Origin: an uncultured Amaricoccus sp.
GTDB taxonomy: Bacteria > Pseudomonadota > Alphaproteobacteria > Rhodobacterales > Rhodobacteraceae
Length of the DNA stretch: 48,395 nt
Assembly (NCBI RefSeq): GCF_937891315.1
Contig: NZ_CALAGI010000046.1
Span: 1-48,395 of the forward strand
Direction: 5' to 3'
Shown here piece after piece: positions 24,400-33,265 of the stretch. The translations under genes and the position numbers were made by a program. Below the pieces are notes generated by a model. That model was not told the origin of the DNA, made no database searches, and saw only the letters and a list, made by a program, of their open reading frames with translations. Position 1 is the first letter of the stretch. Each line of letters starts with the position of its first letter.

Positions 24400-25410
24400 T
24401 CAGACCCAGCCGTTCTTGCGGAACCGCCAGTACATCACGCAACAGATGAAGAGCATCGCCAGCATGATCGTGAAGAAGGAGTACTGGTCCGTGAGCCAGG
24501 GCATGTACTCGAAATTCATTCCATAGATGCCGGCCACCGCCGTGGGCACCGCGAGCATGGCGGCCCAGGACGCGAGCTTCTTGGCCACCATGGTCTCCTG
24601 GCTCTGGCCCATGAGCAGGCTGGCCTCGAAGGCGAAGGCCAGCACCTCGCGCAGATTGTCGATCCGCTCCTGAATGGTGCGGATGTTGTCGGTCACATCG
24701 CGAAAATGCGCGTGCATGGCCGGGCGGATCAGCGGCAGTTCGGTACTGGTCAGCCGGCGGCAGACATCGACCAGCGGCCCCGCCGCGTTGCGCAGCCGCA
24801 AGAGGTCGCGGCGCAGGATATAGAGCCGCTCGATGTCACCCGGCGCCATGGGCTTGACCAGCACACTGTCCTCGATGGACTCGACTTCCTCCTCGATGGC
24901 TTCGAGCACGGGCATGTAGTTGTCCACGATGAAGTCGAGGATCGCATAGAGGATGAAGTCCTCGCCCTTGGCCAGCGCGGCCGGGCAGGATTCCCAGTGC
25001 TTGCGAACCGGCGTGTAGGAGGTCGAGGCGCCGTGGCGCACGCTGACGATATAGCCCTTGCCCAGAAACAGATGGGTCTCGCCGAACCGCACGCGCATCT
25101 CGTCCAGTTGCGCGGTCCGCGCGACGATGAAGAGGGCTTCGCCGTACTGCTCGACCTTCGGGCGCTGATGCGGATGCTCCGCGTCCTCGATGGCGAGGTC
25201 ATGCAGGTGGAATTCGCGCTGAACGCGCAGCAGGAGTTCGCGGCTCGGCTCCAGCAGCCCGATCCAGACGACATGCCCCTCGCGGTCGGCCCAGGCGCTG
25301 GCGCCCTCGATGGCTATGTCGTGGAGGCGCCTGCCCTCGCGGTAGACCCCGGCGGCGACGATGCCGGTCGTGTCGGCGACCGGCTCGATGAAATCCCTCG
25401 GCTGTTCCAT
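24400..25410 (-). CDS. corA: CorA-type magnesium/divalent cation transporter
   Basis: CorA is a pentameric inner-membrane channel for Mg2+ and Co2+. The 336-residue protein has a long cytosolic N-terminal domain with HLHDLAIEDAEHPHQRPKVE, a coiled helix rich in RTIQERIDNLREVLA, and two C-terminal transmembrane helices joined by the signature GMN in AVAGIYGMNFEYMPW, ending YWRFRKNGWV. The start MEQPRDFIEPVADTTG at 25410 is preferred; longer frames run into the neighbouring gene. It is divergent from the quinone oxidoreductase gene across 177 bp. Confidence 0.95.
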   Translation of the reverse strand: MEQPRDFIEPVADTTGIVAAGVYREGRRLHDIAIEGASAWADREGHVVWIGLLEPSRELLLRVQREFHLHDLAIEDAEHPHQRPKVEQYGEALFIVARTAQLDEMRVRFGETHLFLGKGYIVSVRHGASTSYTPVRKHWESCPAALAKGEDFILYAILDFIVDNYMPVLEAIEEEVESIEDSVLVKPMAPGDIERLYILRRDLLRLRNAAGPLVDVCRRLTSTELPLIRPAMHAHFRDVTDNIRTIQERIDNLREVLAFAFEASLLMGQSQETMVAKKLASWAAMLAVPTAVAGIYGMNFEYMPWLTDQYSFFTIMLAMLFICCVMYWRFRKNGWV

Positions 25411-25587
25411 TGCGTCTCCGGCGGAAATGTAAGATCCGATTGGATAGTAGCGCGTCGGGAATGCCGGGAAAACGCATTCCGCAAGGGAAAGCGGCGCCCT
25501 CGCGCACTGGTGAGGCCGGAGGCCGCTGACAGGCGGCGCGACCCTTGGCATAGTCCCGCCAGACGCCACCGAGACGGGGAGAGACGA

Positions 25588-26547
25588 ATGCGCGCCATGC
25601 GGGCCTATGCGCTGGGCGAGCCCCTGACCCTGTCGGACGTTCCGGAGCCGACGCCCGGGCCGGGGGAGGCGCTTCTGCGCGTGCATGCCTGCGGCGTCAA
25701 TTTCGCCGATACGCTGATGGTCGCGGGCAAGTATCAGGAAAAGCCGCCGGTGCCGCTGACCCCCGGCATGGAGATCTGCGGCACCGTCGCCGCTCTCGGG
25801 CCGGGGGCGGACGGGGTGGCGGTCGGCCAGCGGGTGGCGAGCTTCGTCGGACACGGCGGCTTCGCCGAGTTTCTCGCGGTGCCGGCCGCGCGCTGCGTGC
25901 CGGTGCCCGCGGCGATGCCGGACGAGCATGTCGCCGGGTTTCTCGTCGCCTACGGCACCAGCCACGTCGCGCTCGCCCATCGCGCGCATCTGCGGCCGGG
26001 CGAGCGGCTGGTGGTGCTCGGCGCCTCGGGCGGGGTCGGACTGACGGCGGTCGAGCTCGGCAAGCTCATGGGCGCGACGGTGATCGCGGTCGCGCGCGGG
26101 GCCGAGAAGCTCGCCGTCGCCCGCGAGGCGGGCGCCGATCATGTGATCGATGCCGACGAGGACATCCGCGCCGGCGTCAAGGCGTTGGGCGGGGCGGACG
26201 TGCTCTATGATCCGGTTGGCGGCGATCAGTTCGACGCGGCGTTCCGCGCCTGCAACCGCGAGGCGCGGATCCTGCCGCTCGGCTTCGCCAGCGGCGCGGT
26301 GCCGGCGATCCCGGCGAATATCGTGATGGTGAAGGACATGACGGTGCTCGGCCTCTATTGGGGCGGCTATGTCTCGCGCCATCCCAAGCTGCTGGCCGAC
26401 AGCCTCGGCGCGTTGTTCGCATGGTACGCGCGCGGGCGACTGCGGCCGCGCGTGAGCCATGTCCTGCCGCTCGAGGAGGCGAACGCCGCGCTCGACCTGC
26501 TGCGAACCCGCGCGGCGACCGGCAAGGTCGTGGTGCGGATCGCCTGA
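25588..26547 (+). CDS. NADPH:quinone oxidoreductase family protein
   Basis: This zinc-free medium-chain dehydrogenase/reductase (319 residues, QOR subgroup) likely reduces quinones or enones with NADPH. Visible are RVHACGVNFADTLMVAGKY, the substrate region PLTPGMEICGTVAALG, and the nucleotide-binding VVLGASGGVGLTAVELGKL, then GADVLYDPVGGDQFD. The zinc ligands of alcohol dehydrogenases are missing. The start MRAMRAYALGEPLTL has GGGGAG 7 bases upstream. Single gene; no obvious partner. Confidence 0.9.
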   Translation: MRAMRAYALGEPLTLSDVPEPTPGPGEALLRVHACGVNFADTLMVAGKYQEKPPVPLTPGMEICGTVAALGPGADGVAVGQRVASFVGHGGFAEFLAVPAARCVPVPAAMPDEHVAGFLVAYGTSHVALAHRAHLRPGERLVVLGASGGVGLTAVELGKLMGATVIAVARGAEKLAVAREAGADHVIDADEDIRAGVKALGGADVLYDPVGGDQFDAAFRACNREARILPLGFASGAVPAIPANIVMVKDMTVLGLYWGGYVSRHPKLLADSLGALFAWYARGRLRPRVSHVLPLEEANAALDLLRTRAATGKVVVRIA

Positions 26548-26746
26548 TACCAACGGCCCATCTCGTCGACTTTCCGACCAAGCGCGTCGAAGGCACGCGA
26601 GGCGCAGGCCCGACAAAGCCGAGGCACCGCTTCGGCCGGGCCGATCGCTGGAGGGCCGGAGGCCCGGAGGCGATAGACGCGACCCAGGCGCGAAAGGATC
26701 CGCCGGACCGACCCATCCGGGTTTTCGAACGGGCTCTCGAACCTTG

Positions 26747-27619
26747 CTACTCCGCCGCGACGCGCAGGGCGCAGGCGTAGGCCTGGCGCATCAGCGGGGC
26801 GAGGCGGTGGGCGAGGGCGGCGCGGGGACCTTCGCCGACGTACATGTTGATGAGATAGTCCGGCAGCGGCGGCAGCGCGCCGCCATGGCGGATTTCCTCG
26901 CAACGGGCGGGGATCGAGCCTTCCAGCTGCACGAAGATCGCCAGGTCGGCGATGACACTGACCTCGACCGCCGAGCAGGACATCGAATCGACCGACATCG
27001 CCCAGGGCAGGCCGGCCTTTTCCAGCGCGTCGATCGCCGGCCGGCGGAAGACGCAGCGCGAGGTGGAGCCGAAGCGGATCGGCCGCGCCTTCCAGGCCTG
27101 GCCCCCCTCGGCGCCGACCCAGACCAGCGGCTCGCGCGCCAGCATCTCGCCGCCCTGCTCGACCTCCGCCTCGGTGGTGAGGATGAGGTCGATCTCGGAA
27201 CGGGCGAAGCGGGCCTTGAGATGCGTGGTCAGATCGGACTGCAGCATCACCCGAACCCGGGGATATTCCTGCGCGAACCGCTGCAGGACGCGGGGGATGT
27301 GCGGATACATGATGTCGTGCGGGACGCCGATGGTCAGCTCGCCCTCGAAGGCCTGATTGGTCATCAGCCCCCAGGCCTGATCGTTGAGATCGAGCATCCG
27401 GCGGGCAAAGCCGAGCAGTTGCTCACCCTGCGCGGTCAAGGAGATGGCGCGGGCCGACCGGTCGAGCAGCGGCTGGCCGAGCGACTCCTCCAGCCGCTTC
27501 AGCTGCATCGAGACCGCGGACTGAGTGAGGTTCAGCTGCGCCGCCGCGCGGGTGACGCCGCCTGTGTCCGAGACGGCGACGAAGGAACGCAACGCAGTCA
27601 GGTCGAGATTGCGGGCCAT
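26747..27619 (-). CDS. LysR family transcriptional regulator
   Basis: This 290-residue LTTR has the N-terminal winged helix (LDLTALRSFVAVSDTGGVTR, AAAQLNLTQSAVSMQLKRLE, ESLGQPLLDRSARA) and an effector domain with periplasmic-binding fold (GELTIGVPHDIMYPHIPRVL). It is divergent from a DUF1127 gene across 123 bp; this LysR-DUF1127 pairing recurs in Rhodobacterales. LTTRs often control the divergent gene and themselves. The inducer is unknown. Confidence 0.93.
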   Translation of the reverse strand: MARNLDLTALRSFVAVSDTGGVTRAAAQLNLTQSAVSMQLKRLEESLGQPLLDRSARAISLTAQGEQLLGFARRMLDLNDQAWGLMTNQAFEGELTIGVPHDIMYPHIPRVLQRFAQEYPRVRVMLQSDLTTHLKARFARSEIDLILTTEAEVEQGGEMLAREPLVWVGAEGGQAWKARPIRFGSTSRCVFRRPAIDALEKAGLPWAMSVDSMSCSAVEVSVIADLAIFVQLEGSIPARCEEIRHGGALPPLPDYLINMYVGEGPRAALAHRLAPLMRQAYACALRVAAE

Positions 27620-27742
27620 ATCAAATCCTGTGATGAGCGCGCCAACGTTTATTCGTTATCTTAATGCGCCCGACTCGGGTATTAAATCAAGCACGGTGAT
27701 GATGTCGCCGTCAAACAAAACCAAACGTGATGGAGAACGACG

Positions 27743-27949
27743 ATGATCGCCCGTTGGACTGAGCAGCGCCTTGCCCGGATCTACTGGCCGCGCCTGTCGG
27801 TGCGCGGCATCCTCGACAAGCTGGCGGCGGCCGACGCCGCCTACCGCCGGCGGCTGGCGCTCGAGGCGCTCGACGACCGCATGCTGCGCGACATGGGGAT
27901 GACCCGCGCCGATGTGGCCCGGGAGCTGCGCACTCCGGTGCGCTGGTAG
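27743..27949 (+). CDS. DUF1127 domain small protein
   Basis: A 68-residue basic protein ending in the DUF1127 motif: LAALDDRMLRDMG-like LEALDDRMLRDMGMTRADVA. Members of this family act in phosphate/carbon stress and RNA turnover in alphaproteobacteria. The start is supported by GGAGAACGACG directly before the ATG. It is likely controlled by the divergent LysR gene. Confidence 0.9.
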   Translation: MIARWTEQRLARIYWPRLSVRGILDKLAAADAAYRRRLALEALDDRMLRDMGMTRADVARELRTPVRW

Positions 27950-27985
27950 ATGCGAGATCGGATTCGGACCGATTGGGATACCGCT

Positions 27986-28021
27986 CACGGCTTGACCCGG
28001 CGCCACCCGGTTCAGGCCGTG
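27986..28021 (+). terminator. Imperfect hairpin between DUF1127 and tesA
   Basis: CACGGCTTGACCCGG (27986-28000) can pair with CCGGTTCAGGCCGTG (28007-28021), with one G-U and one mismatch. It lies between convergent genes and may terminate the DUF1127 transcript; no T-run follows. Confidence 0.35.
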
Positions 28022-28053
28022 CCAGCTTGGAGGCCCCACCGGCCTGGACCCGA

Positions 28054-28728
28054 TCAGCCCGCTTTCTTCCGGACCTCGGCCAGCAGGTCCAGGACGGCCG
28101 GGCCGATACCCTCGACGATGGCATCGACGCCCGCGGCGTTCGGATGCAGCCCGTCGCCCTGCATCAGCCGCATCACCTCGAACATGCTCCGGCCCTTGCC
28201 CATGCCGGCGAGGAAGGAACGGTAGAGGATCGCTCCGTGCTCCTCGGCGAGGTCGGGATAGATCGCCTTGAACGCCACCCGATACGCTTCGCCATAGTTC
28301 GGCGGCACCGGCACCCCGGTCAGCAGCACCGGCAGGTCGCGCTTGCCGATCGCATTCAGGATCCCGTCGAGATTGGTCCGCGCGGCGGCGGGGTCGAGCC
28401 CGCGCAACAGATCGTTCGCGCCCAGTTCGAGGATCACCGCGTCGGGATCGTCGCCGAGCGCCCAGTCGATACGGGCGAGCCCGCCGGCGGTGGTGTCGCC
28501 CGAAACGCCGGCGTTGATCACCGTGACATCCGGTGCCCCATGCGCCGCGAGCCAGGCTTGAAGCCGGGGCACGAACCCCTGCTCGGTCGGCAGGCCGTAG
28601 CCCGCGGTCAGCGAATCGCCGAAGGCGAGGATCTTCACCTCGGCCAGCGCCGGGGTCGCAAGGAGCGTGAGCGCGACGATGGCGAGGTTGCGCAGGGGGC
28701 GCGTCGCCCCATATGCGAAAACGGTCAT
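28054..28728 (-). CDS. tesA: SGNH-hydrolase arylesterase/thioesterase, TesA family
   Basis: This is an exported SGNH esterase. Block I is FGDSLTAGYGLP with the nucleophilic Ser, block III is LGANDLLRG, and the catalytic Asp-x-x-His is in GDGLHPNAAGVDAI. An N-terminal signal (RNLAIVALTLLATPALA) precedes the mature part. The ATG at 28728 gives 224 residues. A start at 28752 is possible and would share its CATG with the divergent ybbA ATG. Next to ybbA-ybbP this reproduces the widely conserved tesA/ybbA/ybbP locus. Confidence 0.93.
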   Translation of the reverse strand: MTVFAYGATRPLRNLAIVALTLLATPALAEVKILAFGDSLTAGYGLPTEQGFVPRLQAWLAAHGAPDVTVINAGVSGDTTAGGLARIDWALGDDPDAVILELGANDLLRGLDPAAARTNLDGILNAIGKRDLPVLLTGVPVPPNYGEAYRVAFKAIYPDLAEEHGAILYRSFLAGMGKGRSMFEVMRLMQGDGLHPNAAGVDAIVEGIGPAVLDLLAEVRKKAG

Positions 28729-28750
28729 CCTGGCTCGCAAGGTTCGTCTC

Positions 28751-29440
28751 ATGTCGTCTCCGGTCATCGTGCTCCAGGATGTATCTCTTACCCTCACGGG
28801 CAACGCCGGGCCGGTCAACATTCTGCGCGGCATCGGCCTCGAGGCGCGGGCGGGCGAGACGCTGGGCCTCGTCGGACCCTCTGGCTCGGGAAAGTCTTCG
28901 CTTCTGATGCTGATGGGCGGGCTCGAAACTGCGACTGGCGGCCGGATCGAGGTGCTGGGCGAGAACCTCACGGCGATGGGCGAGGACCGCCTCGCGCGGT
29001 TCCGGCGCGAGAACATGGGCGTGGTCTTCCAGTCCTTCCACCTCATTCCGACCATGACGGCGGTCGAAAATGTCGCCACGCCGCTGGAGCTGGCCGGCGA
29101 CCGCGACGCCTTCGCGCGGGCGGCCGAGGCACTGGAGGCGGTCGGGCTCGGCCCGCGGCGGGATCACTATCCCGCGCAGCTCTCGGGCGGTGAGCAGCAG
29201 CGCGTGGCATTGGCCCGCGCCACGGTGACGCGGCCGCGCATCCTGCTCGCCGACGAGCCGACCGGAAATCTCGACGGTGCGACCGGCGAGGCGATCATCC
29301 GCCTGCTCTTCGACCTGCGCGACCGGCATGGCGCGACGCTGATCCTCGTCACCCACGCGCCTGAACTGGCCGCGCGTTGCGACCGGGTGCTGCGGCTGCG
29401 CGACGGGGCGCTCGATCCGCTGGCCGAGGCCGCCGAGTGA
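28751..29440 (+). CDS. ybbA: ABC transporter ATP-binding protein YbbA
   Basis: This 229-residue MacB/LolD-type ATPase has Walker A GPSGSGKSS, Q-loop VFQSFHLIPTMTAVENVATP, signature LSGGEQQRVALARA and Walker B ILLADEPTGNLD, then the His switch LVTHAPELA. It pairs with the permease encoded 12 bp downstream. The family partners with large FtsX-domain permeases, of uncertain substrate (perhaps lipid or peptide). The start MSSPVIVLQDVSL at 28751 overlaps the possible long form of tesA. Confidence 0.94.
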   Translation: MSSPVIVLQDVSLTLTGNAGPVNILRGIGLEARAGETLGLVGPSGSGKSSLLMLMGGLETATGGRIEVLGENLTAMGEDRLARFRRENMGVVFQSFHLIPTMTAVENVATPLELAGDRDAFARAAEALEAVGLGPRRDHYPAQLSGGEQQRVALARATVTRPRILLADEPTGNLDGATGEAIIRLLFDLRDRHGATLILVTHAPELAARCDRVLRLRDGALDPLAEAAE

Positions 29441-29451
29441 AAGGTCCCACG

Positions 29452-31980
29452 ATGATCCTGACCGCCGCGCGCCTGGCGCTGCGCGAGCTTCGGGGTGGGC
29501 TCGCGGGCTTCTATGTGCTGCTCGCCTGCCTGGCACTGGGGGTGGCGGCGATCGCGGCGGTCGGCATGGTGCGCTTCGCCATCGAGGGCGGTCTCCGGCG
29601 CGAGGCGGCGGTGATCCTCGGCGGCGACGCCGAGATGGAATTCACCTACCGCTTCGCCAGCGACGCCGAACGCGCCTGGATGGCCGAACACGCGCTGGCC
29701 AGCTCGGAGATCGTGGATTTTCGCTCGATGGTCACCACCGACGCCGCCGAGCCGGAGCGGGCACTGGTGCAGGTGAAGGCGGTGGACGGCGCCTATCCGC
29801 TCTATGGCGAGGTCAAGCTGGAGGATGGCGGGGCGCTGGCCGAGGCGCTGGCGATGAAGGACGGGCTGCCCGGGCTGGTGGCGCAGGGGATCCTTCTCGA
29901 CCGGCTCGGGGTCTCGCCGGGCGATGCGCTGCGGCTCGGCACCCAGCGTTTCCGGGTCGCGGGCCGGCTGGCGGTGGAGCCCGACGGCGCCTCGGCCGGC
30001 TTCGGGCTTGGACCTCGGGTGATCGTGAAACAGACCGACCTCGCGGCGAGCGGCCTTCTGTCCGAGGGCTCACTCTTCAATTCGGCCTATCGGCTGCGGC
30101 TGCCGCCCGGGACGGACCTGCCGGCGCTGCGGACCGAGGCGATGGAGAAATTCGCCGACAGCGGCCTGCAATGGCGGGACCGGAGGAACGGAGCGCCGGG
30201 GATCGACCGGTTCGTCGGGCGGCTCGGCTCGTTCCTCGTGCTGATCGGCCTCGCCGGGCTCGCGGTCGGCGGGGTCGGCGTGGCGGCGGCGGTGCGCGCG
30301 CATCTCAACGCCAAGACCGAGACGATCGCCACGTTGAAGACGCTCGGCGCCTCGGGCAACATGATCTTCGCTATCTATCTGATCCAGATCGGCCTCGTCT
30401 CGGCGCTGGGTGTCGCCCTCGGCCTCGTCGTCGGCGCCGCCGCGCCCCTCCTGGCCGCGCCGCTGATCGAGGCGCGGCTGCCGGTGCCGGCCGCCTTCGG
30501 GCTCTATGAGCGGCCGCTAGCCGAGGCGGCGCTTTATGGCGGGCTGACGGCGCTGATCTTCACGCTCTGGCCGCTGGCCCGCGCGCGGGACATTCGCGCG
30601 GCGGAGCTGTTTCGCGACCTCGCCGCGACGCGTCGCCGCTGGCCCCGGCCGGTGTTTCTCGGCTTGATCGGCCTTCTCGTCGCGGCGCTGGTCGGGATCG
30701 CGACGCGGCTGTCGGGCGCGACGAAGCTCGCGCTCGGCGCCTCGGCCGGGGTGATCGGCGCGCTCTTTCTTTTGTTTCTCGCCGCGCTCGGGCTCTCGGC
30801 GCTGTGCCGGCGGTTGGCGCGGGGCGGTTTGCCGCGCGGCCGGCCGGCGCTGCGCTGGGCGCTCGGCGCGCTTGGCGGGCCGTCGGGCGAGACGGCCTCG
30901 GTCGTCATGTCGCTCGGCCTCGGGCTCGCGGTGCTGGCGGCGATCGGCCAGATCGACACCAACCTGCGCGACCTCGTCACCGCCGAGCTGCCGGAGCGGG
31001 CGCCGGCCTATTTCTTCGTCGATATCCAGAACGATCAGCTGCCGGGCTTTCTCGACATGGCCAAGGCCCAAGGCGGCGTGACCGATGTCGAGACCGCGCC
31101 GATGCTCCGCGGCGTCATCACCCGGATCAACGACCGCCCCGCGCGCGAGGTGGCGGGCGGGCATTGGGCGCTGAGCGGCGACCGGGGCGTGTCCTACGCC
31201 GCGACACCGCCCCGGGGGACGCGGATCACCGAGGGCGCTTGGTGGCCGGAGGACTACGACGGCCCGCCGCTGATGAGCTTCGCGGCGGAGGAGGGGCGGG
31301 AGCTCGGCCTGAAGCTCGGCGACCGGATCACCATCAATATCCTCGGCCGCGACCTGACCGCGACCATCGCCAGCTTTCGCGAGGTCGAGTTCAGGAACAT
31401 GGGCATCAATTTCCTGATGATCGTGAACCCGGGCGCGCTGGCCGGGGCGCCGCATACCCATATCGCGACGGTCCATGCCGAGCCGGCCGCCGAGGCGCCG
31501 CTGCTGCGCGCGCTGGCGAGCGCCGATCCGAACATCACCGCGATCGGGGTGCGCGCGGCGATCGAGCAGGTGGCGGATGCGCTGCGCGGGGTCTCGGCTG
31601 CCACCCGCTGGGGCGCTTCGGCGACACTGCTGACCGGGCTTGTCGTGCTGATCGGCGCGGCGGCGGCGGGCGAACGGCAGCGGGTCTACGAGGCGGCGGT
31701 CCTGAAGACGCTTGGCGCCAGCCGGGCGCGGATCCTCGCGAGCTTCGCCCTGCGCTCGGCGCTGATCGGCGCGGCGGCGGGGGTGGTCGCCATCGTCGCG
31801 GGCGGGATCGCCGGCTGGTGGGTGACGACCGAGATCATGGAGGCGAGCTACCGTTTCGCCGCCGGCTCGGCGCTCGGCATCGTCGCGGGCGGCGCGCTGG
31901 CGAGCCTTCTGGCCGGCCTCGCCTTCGCGCTCCGCCCCCTCGCCACGCGCCCGGCGCAGGTCTTGCGCGCGCGGGAGTAG
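29452..31980 (+). CDS. ybbP: FtsX-domain ABC permease YbbP
   Basis: An 842-residue inner-membrane permease with repeated FtsX modules. The start MILTAARLALRELRGGLAGF is followed by a membrane helix (VLLACLALGVAAIAAVGM), a periplasmic domain, and a block of helices around residues 260-500 (FLVLIGLAGLAVGGVGVAAA). A second periplasmic domain precedes the C-terminal helices (TLLTGLVVLIGAAAAGERQR and SALIGAAAGVVAIVAGG). It is separated from ybbA by 11 bases. Its stop is 5 bases from the convergent EAL stop. Confidence 0.93.
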   Translation: MILTAARLALRELRGGLAGFYVLLACLALGVAAIAAVGMVRFAIEGGLRREAAVILGGDAEMEFTYRFASDAERAWMAEHALASSEIVDFRSMVTTDAAEPERALVQVKAVDGAYPLYGEVKLEDGGALAEALAMKDGLPGLVAQGILLDRLGVSPGDALRLGTQRFRVAGRLAVEPDGASAGFGLGPRVIVKQTDLAASGLLSEGSLFNSAYRLRLPPGTDLPALRTEAMEKFADSGLQWRDRRNGAPGIDRFVGRLGSFLVLIGLAGLAVGGVGVAAAVRAHLNAKTETIATLKTLGASGNMIFAIYLIQIGLVSALGVALGLVVGAAAPLLAAPLIEARLPVPAAFGLYERPLAEAALYGGLTALIFTLWPLARARDIRAAELFRDLAATRRRWPRPVFLGLIGLLVAALVGIATRLSGATKLALGASAGVIGALFLLFLAALGLSALCRRLARGGLPRGRPALRWALGALGGPSGETASVVMSLGLGLAVLAAIGQIDTNLRDLVTAELPERAPAYFFVDIQNDQLPGFLDMAKAQGGVTDVETAPMLRGVITRINDRPAREVAGGHWALSGDRGVSYAATPPRGTRITEGAWWPEDYDGPPLMSFAAEEGRELGLKLGDRITINILGRDLTATIASFREVEFRNMGINFLMIVNPGALAGAPHTHIATVHAEPAAEAPLLRALASADPNITAIGVRAAIEQVADALRGVSAATRWGASATLLTGLVVLIGAAAAGERQRVYEAAVLKTLGASRARILASFALRSALIGAAAGVVAIVAGGIAGWWVTTEIMEASYRFAAGSALGIVAGGALASLLAGLAFALRPLATRPAQVLRARE

Positions 31981-31985
31981 GGGGC

Positions 31986-32822
31986 TCAGCCGGCGGCGCG
32001 GGAGTCCTTGTCGCCCTCGGCCGGCATCTCGGGCCGGGCGGCGGGGCGGCCGAAGAGATAGCCCTGGAAGCAGTCGACGCCGCGCGCGCGCAGCCAGTCG
32101 GCATCGGCCGGCGCCTCGACCCGCTCGGCCACCGTCACCATCTCGAAATGCCGCGCGGCGGTCATCAGGCATTCGACCAGCACCTGCGAGTCGGGTGAAC
32201 GCTGCACGCCCTGGGTGAAGGCGCCGTCGATCTTGACCAAGTCGAAGCGGAAATCGCGGAAATGCCGGAAGCCGGTGGCGCCGGCGCCGAAATCGTCGAG
32301 CGCGAAGGCGCAGCCGGTCCGGCGGACATGGTTCATGAAATCGATGGTCTGGTCGGCATGGCCGATCGCCGCGTCCTCGGTGATCTCGATGATCAGCCGG
32401 CCGAGCACGCCGCTGCCGCCCCGCGCGGCGGCGGCGAGCAGCGCCAGCCATTCCTCGTCGCCCATCGACAGCGGCGAGATATTGACCGAGAGCCGCAGCC
32501 CGGGATCGCGCGCCAGCTCGCGCAGCGCGGTGGCGAGCGCCAGCCGGTCGATGGCGCGGCCGATCTCGCCATCCGCGACCATCGGCAGGAACGACCCGGC
32601 GGCGAGCAACTGGCCGTTCGGCATCCGGACGCGGGCAAGCATCTCGTAGAAGGCGGGAAAGCGCGTATTCGCGGCGCGCACCACCGGCTGATAATGGAAG
32701 GCGACCCGCCCCTGCACGAGCGCCTGCGCGACATTGAACCGCACCCGCGCCCGCGCCTCCAGGCGCCCGGCGCCGTCCCCGATGGAGCTCAGCATATTCG
32801 GGAACTGGATCAGCTTTTCCAT
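31986..32822 (-). CDS. EAL-domain c-di-GMP phosphodiesterase-like protein
   Basis: An EAL domain fills most of the 278 residues. The EAL motif itself is EML (Glu60-Met61-Leu62), with FHYQPVV before it. The other active-site signatures are present: LSVNISP, LIIEITE, the metal-binding DDFGAGATGF, LVKIDGAF and the glutamate in VAERVEAP. No GGDEF, membrane or sensor domain is visible, so the protein is cytosolic. Activity is plausible because the catalytic Glu and DD pair are intact, though unproven. GAGGAG lies 7 bases before the ATG. Two LexA-like boxes are 58-104 bp upstream. Confidence 0.87.
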   Translation of the reverse strand: MEKLIQFPNMLSSIGDGAGRLEARARVRFNVAQALVQGRVAFHYQPVVRAANTRFPAFYEMLARVRMPNGQLLAAGSFLPMVADGEIGRAIDRLALATALRELARDPGLRLSVNISPLSMGDEEWLALLAAAARGGSGVLGRLIIEITEDAAIGHADQTIDFMNHVRRTGCAFALDDFGAGATGFRHFRDFRFDLVKIDGAFTQGVQRSPDSQVLVECLMTAARHFEMVTVAERVEAPADADWLRARGVDCFQGYLFGRPAARPEMPAEGDKDSRAAG

Positions 32823-32879
32823 CGGCGGGCTCCTCGCGGGGTTTCGGGCGTGGGGTCGATGCCGTTTACCTAACGCGAT

Positions 32880-32894
32880 GTTCTTTAAATGTTC
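32880..32894 (-). promoter_or_regulatory. LexA (SOS) box-like site 1
   Basis: GTTCTTTAAATGTTC fits the alphaproteobacterial LexA box GTTC-N7-GTTC exactly. It lies 58 bp before the EAL gene start. No other LexA site near this gene was looked for beyond the second copy listed separately. Confidence 0.5.
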
Positions 32895-32911
32895 GTAAAG
32901 CGCCTAAAACT

Positions 32912-32926
32912 GTTCGAAGATTGTTC
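32912..32926 (-). promoter_or_regulatory. LexA (SOS) box-like site 2
   Basis: GTTCGAAGATTGTTC is a second exact GTTC-N7-GTTC match, in the same orientation and 32 bp from the first (about three helical turns). It is about 90 bp before the EAL gene start. Confidence 0.5.
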
Positions 32927-33250
32927 CAATCGGGGAGAGCGCGGGTGCCGTGGTGGGATTCGGCGCTATCGGGCAGGAGCAAACATTGGACCGTACCTGA
33001 TTCTTGCACTGCGCAAGCTATTGATAGTGCAGGGTCAGAGAAGGGACGCCTAAGTCCTGAGTTCTGCACGTGCACAGCTTTCCTTTATGCGGCCTTCTTC
33101 CATGTTGAAAAGAATCGCCAAAGGAGGATAAACTGGAATATCTTGCGTTCGGCGTCGTCGCCTGAAGGAGCGAGATTCGTAGTGGCCAAGGTCGCCTTGC
33201 AAGCGAGTGTCAAACCACAACACAATTGAACAGAATCTGGGGGCATTTTT
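32927..33250. other. Gene-free stretch between EAL promoter region and island
   Basis: No supported gene was found; one plus-strand open frame of about 100 codons has no start support. The composition drops in GC towards 33250. Short palindromes occur: TGCACT...AGTGCA around 33006-33032 and TGCACGTGCA around 33065-33074. Confidence 0.4.
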
Positions 33251-33265
33251 TTGGAAGCTTATTTA

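Noticed and set aside
32921..33229. Plus-strand frame of 102 codons after the EAL promoter region
   Set aside because: Uses a TTG inside a LexA-like box, has no ribosome-binding site, and shows no recognisable domain.
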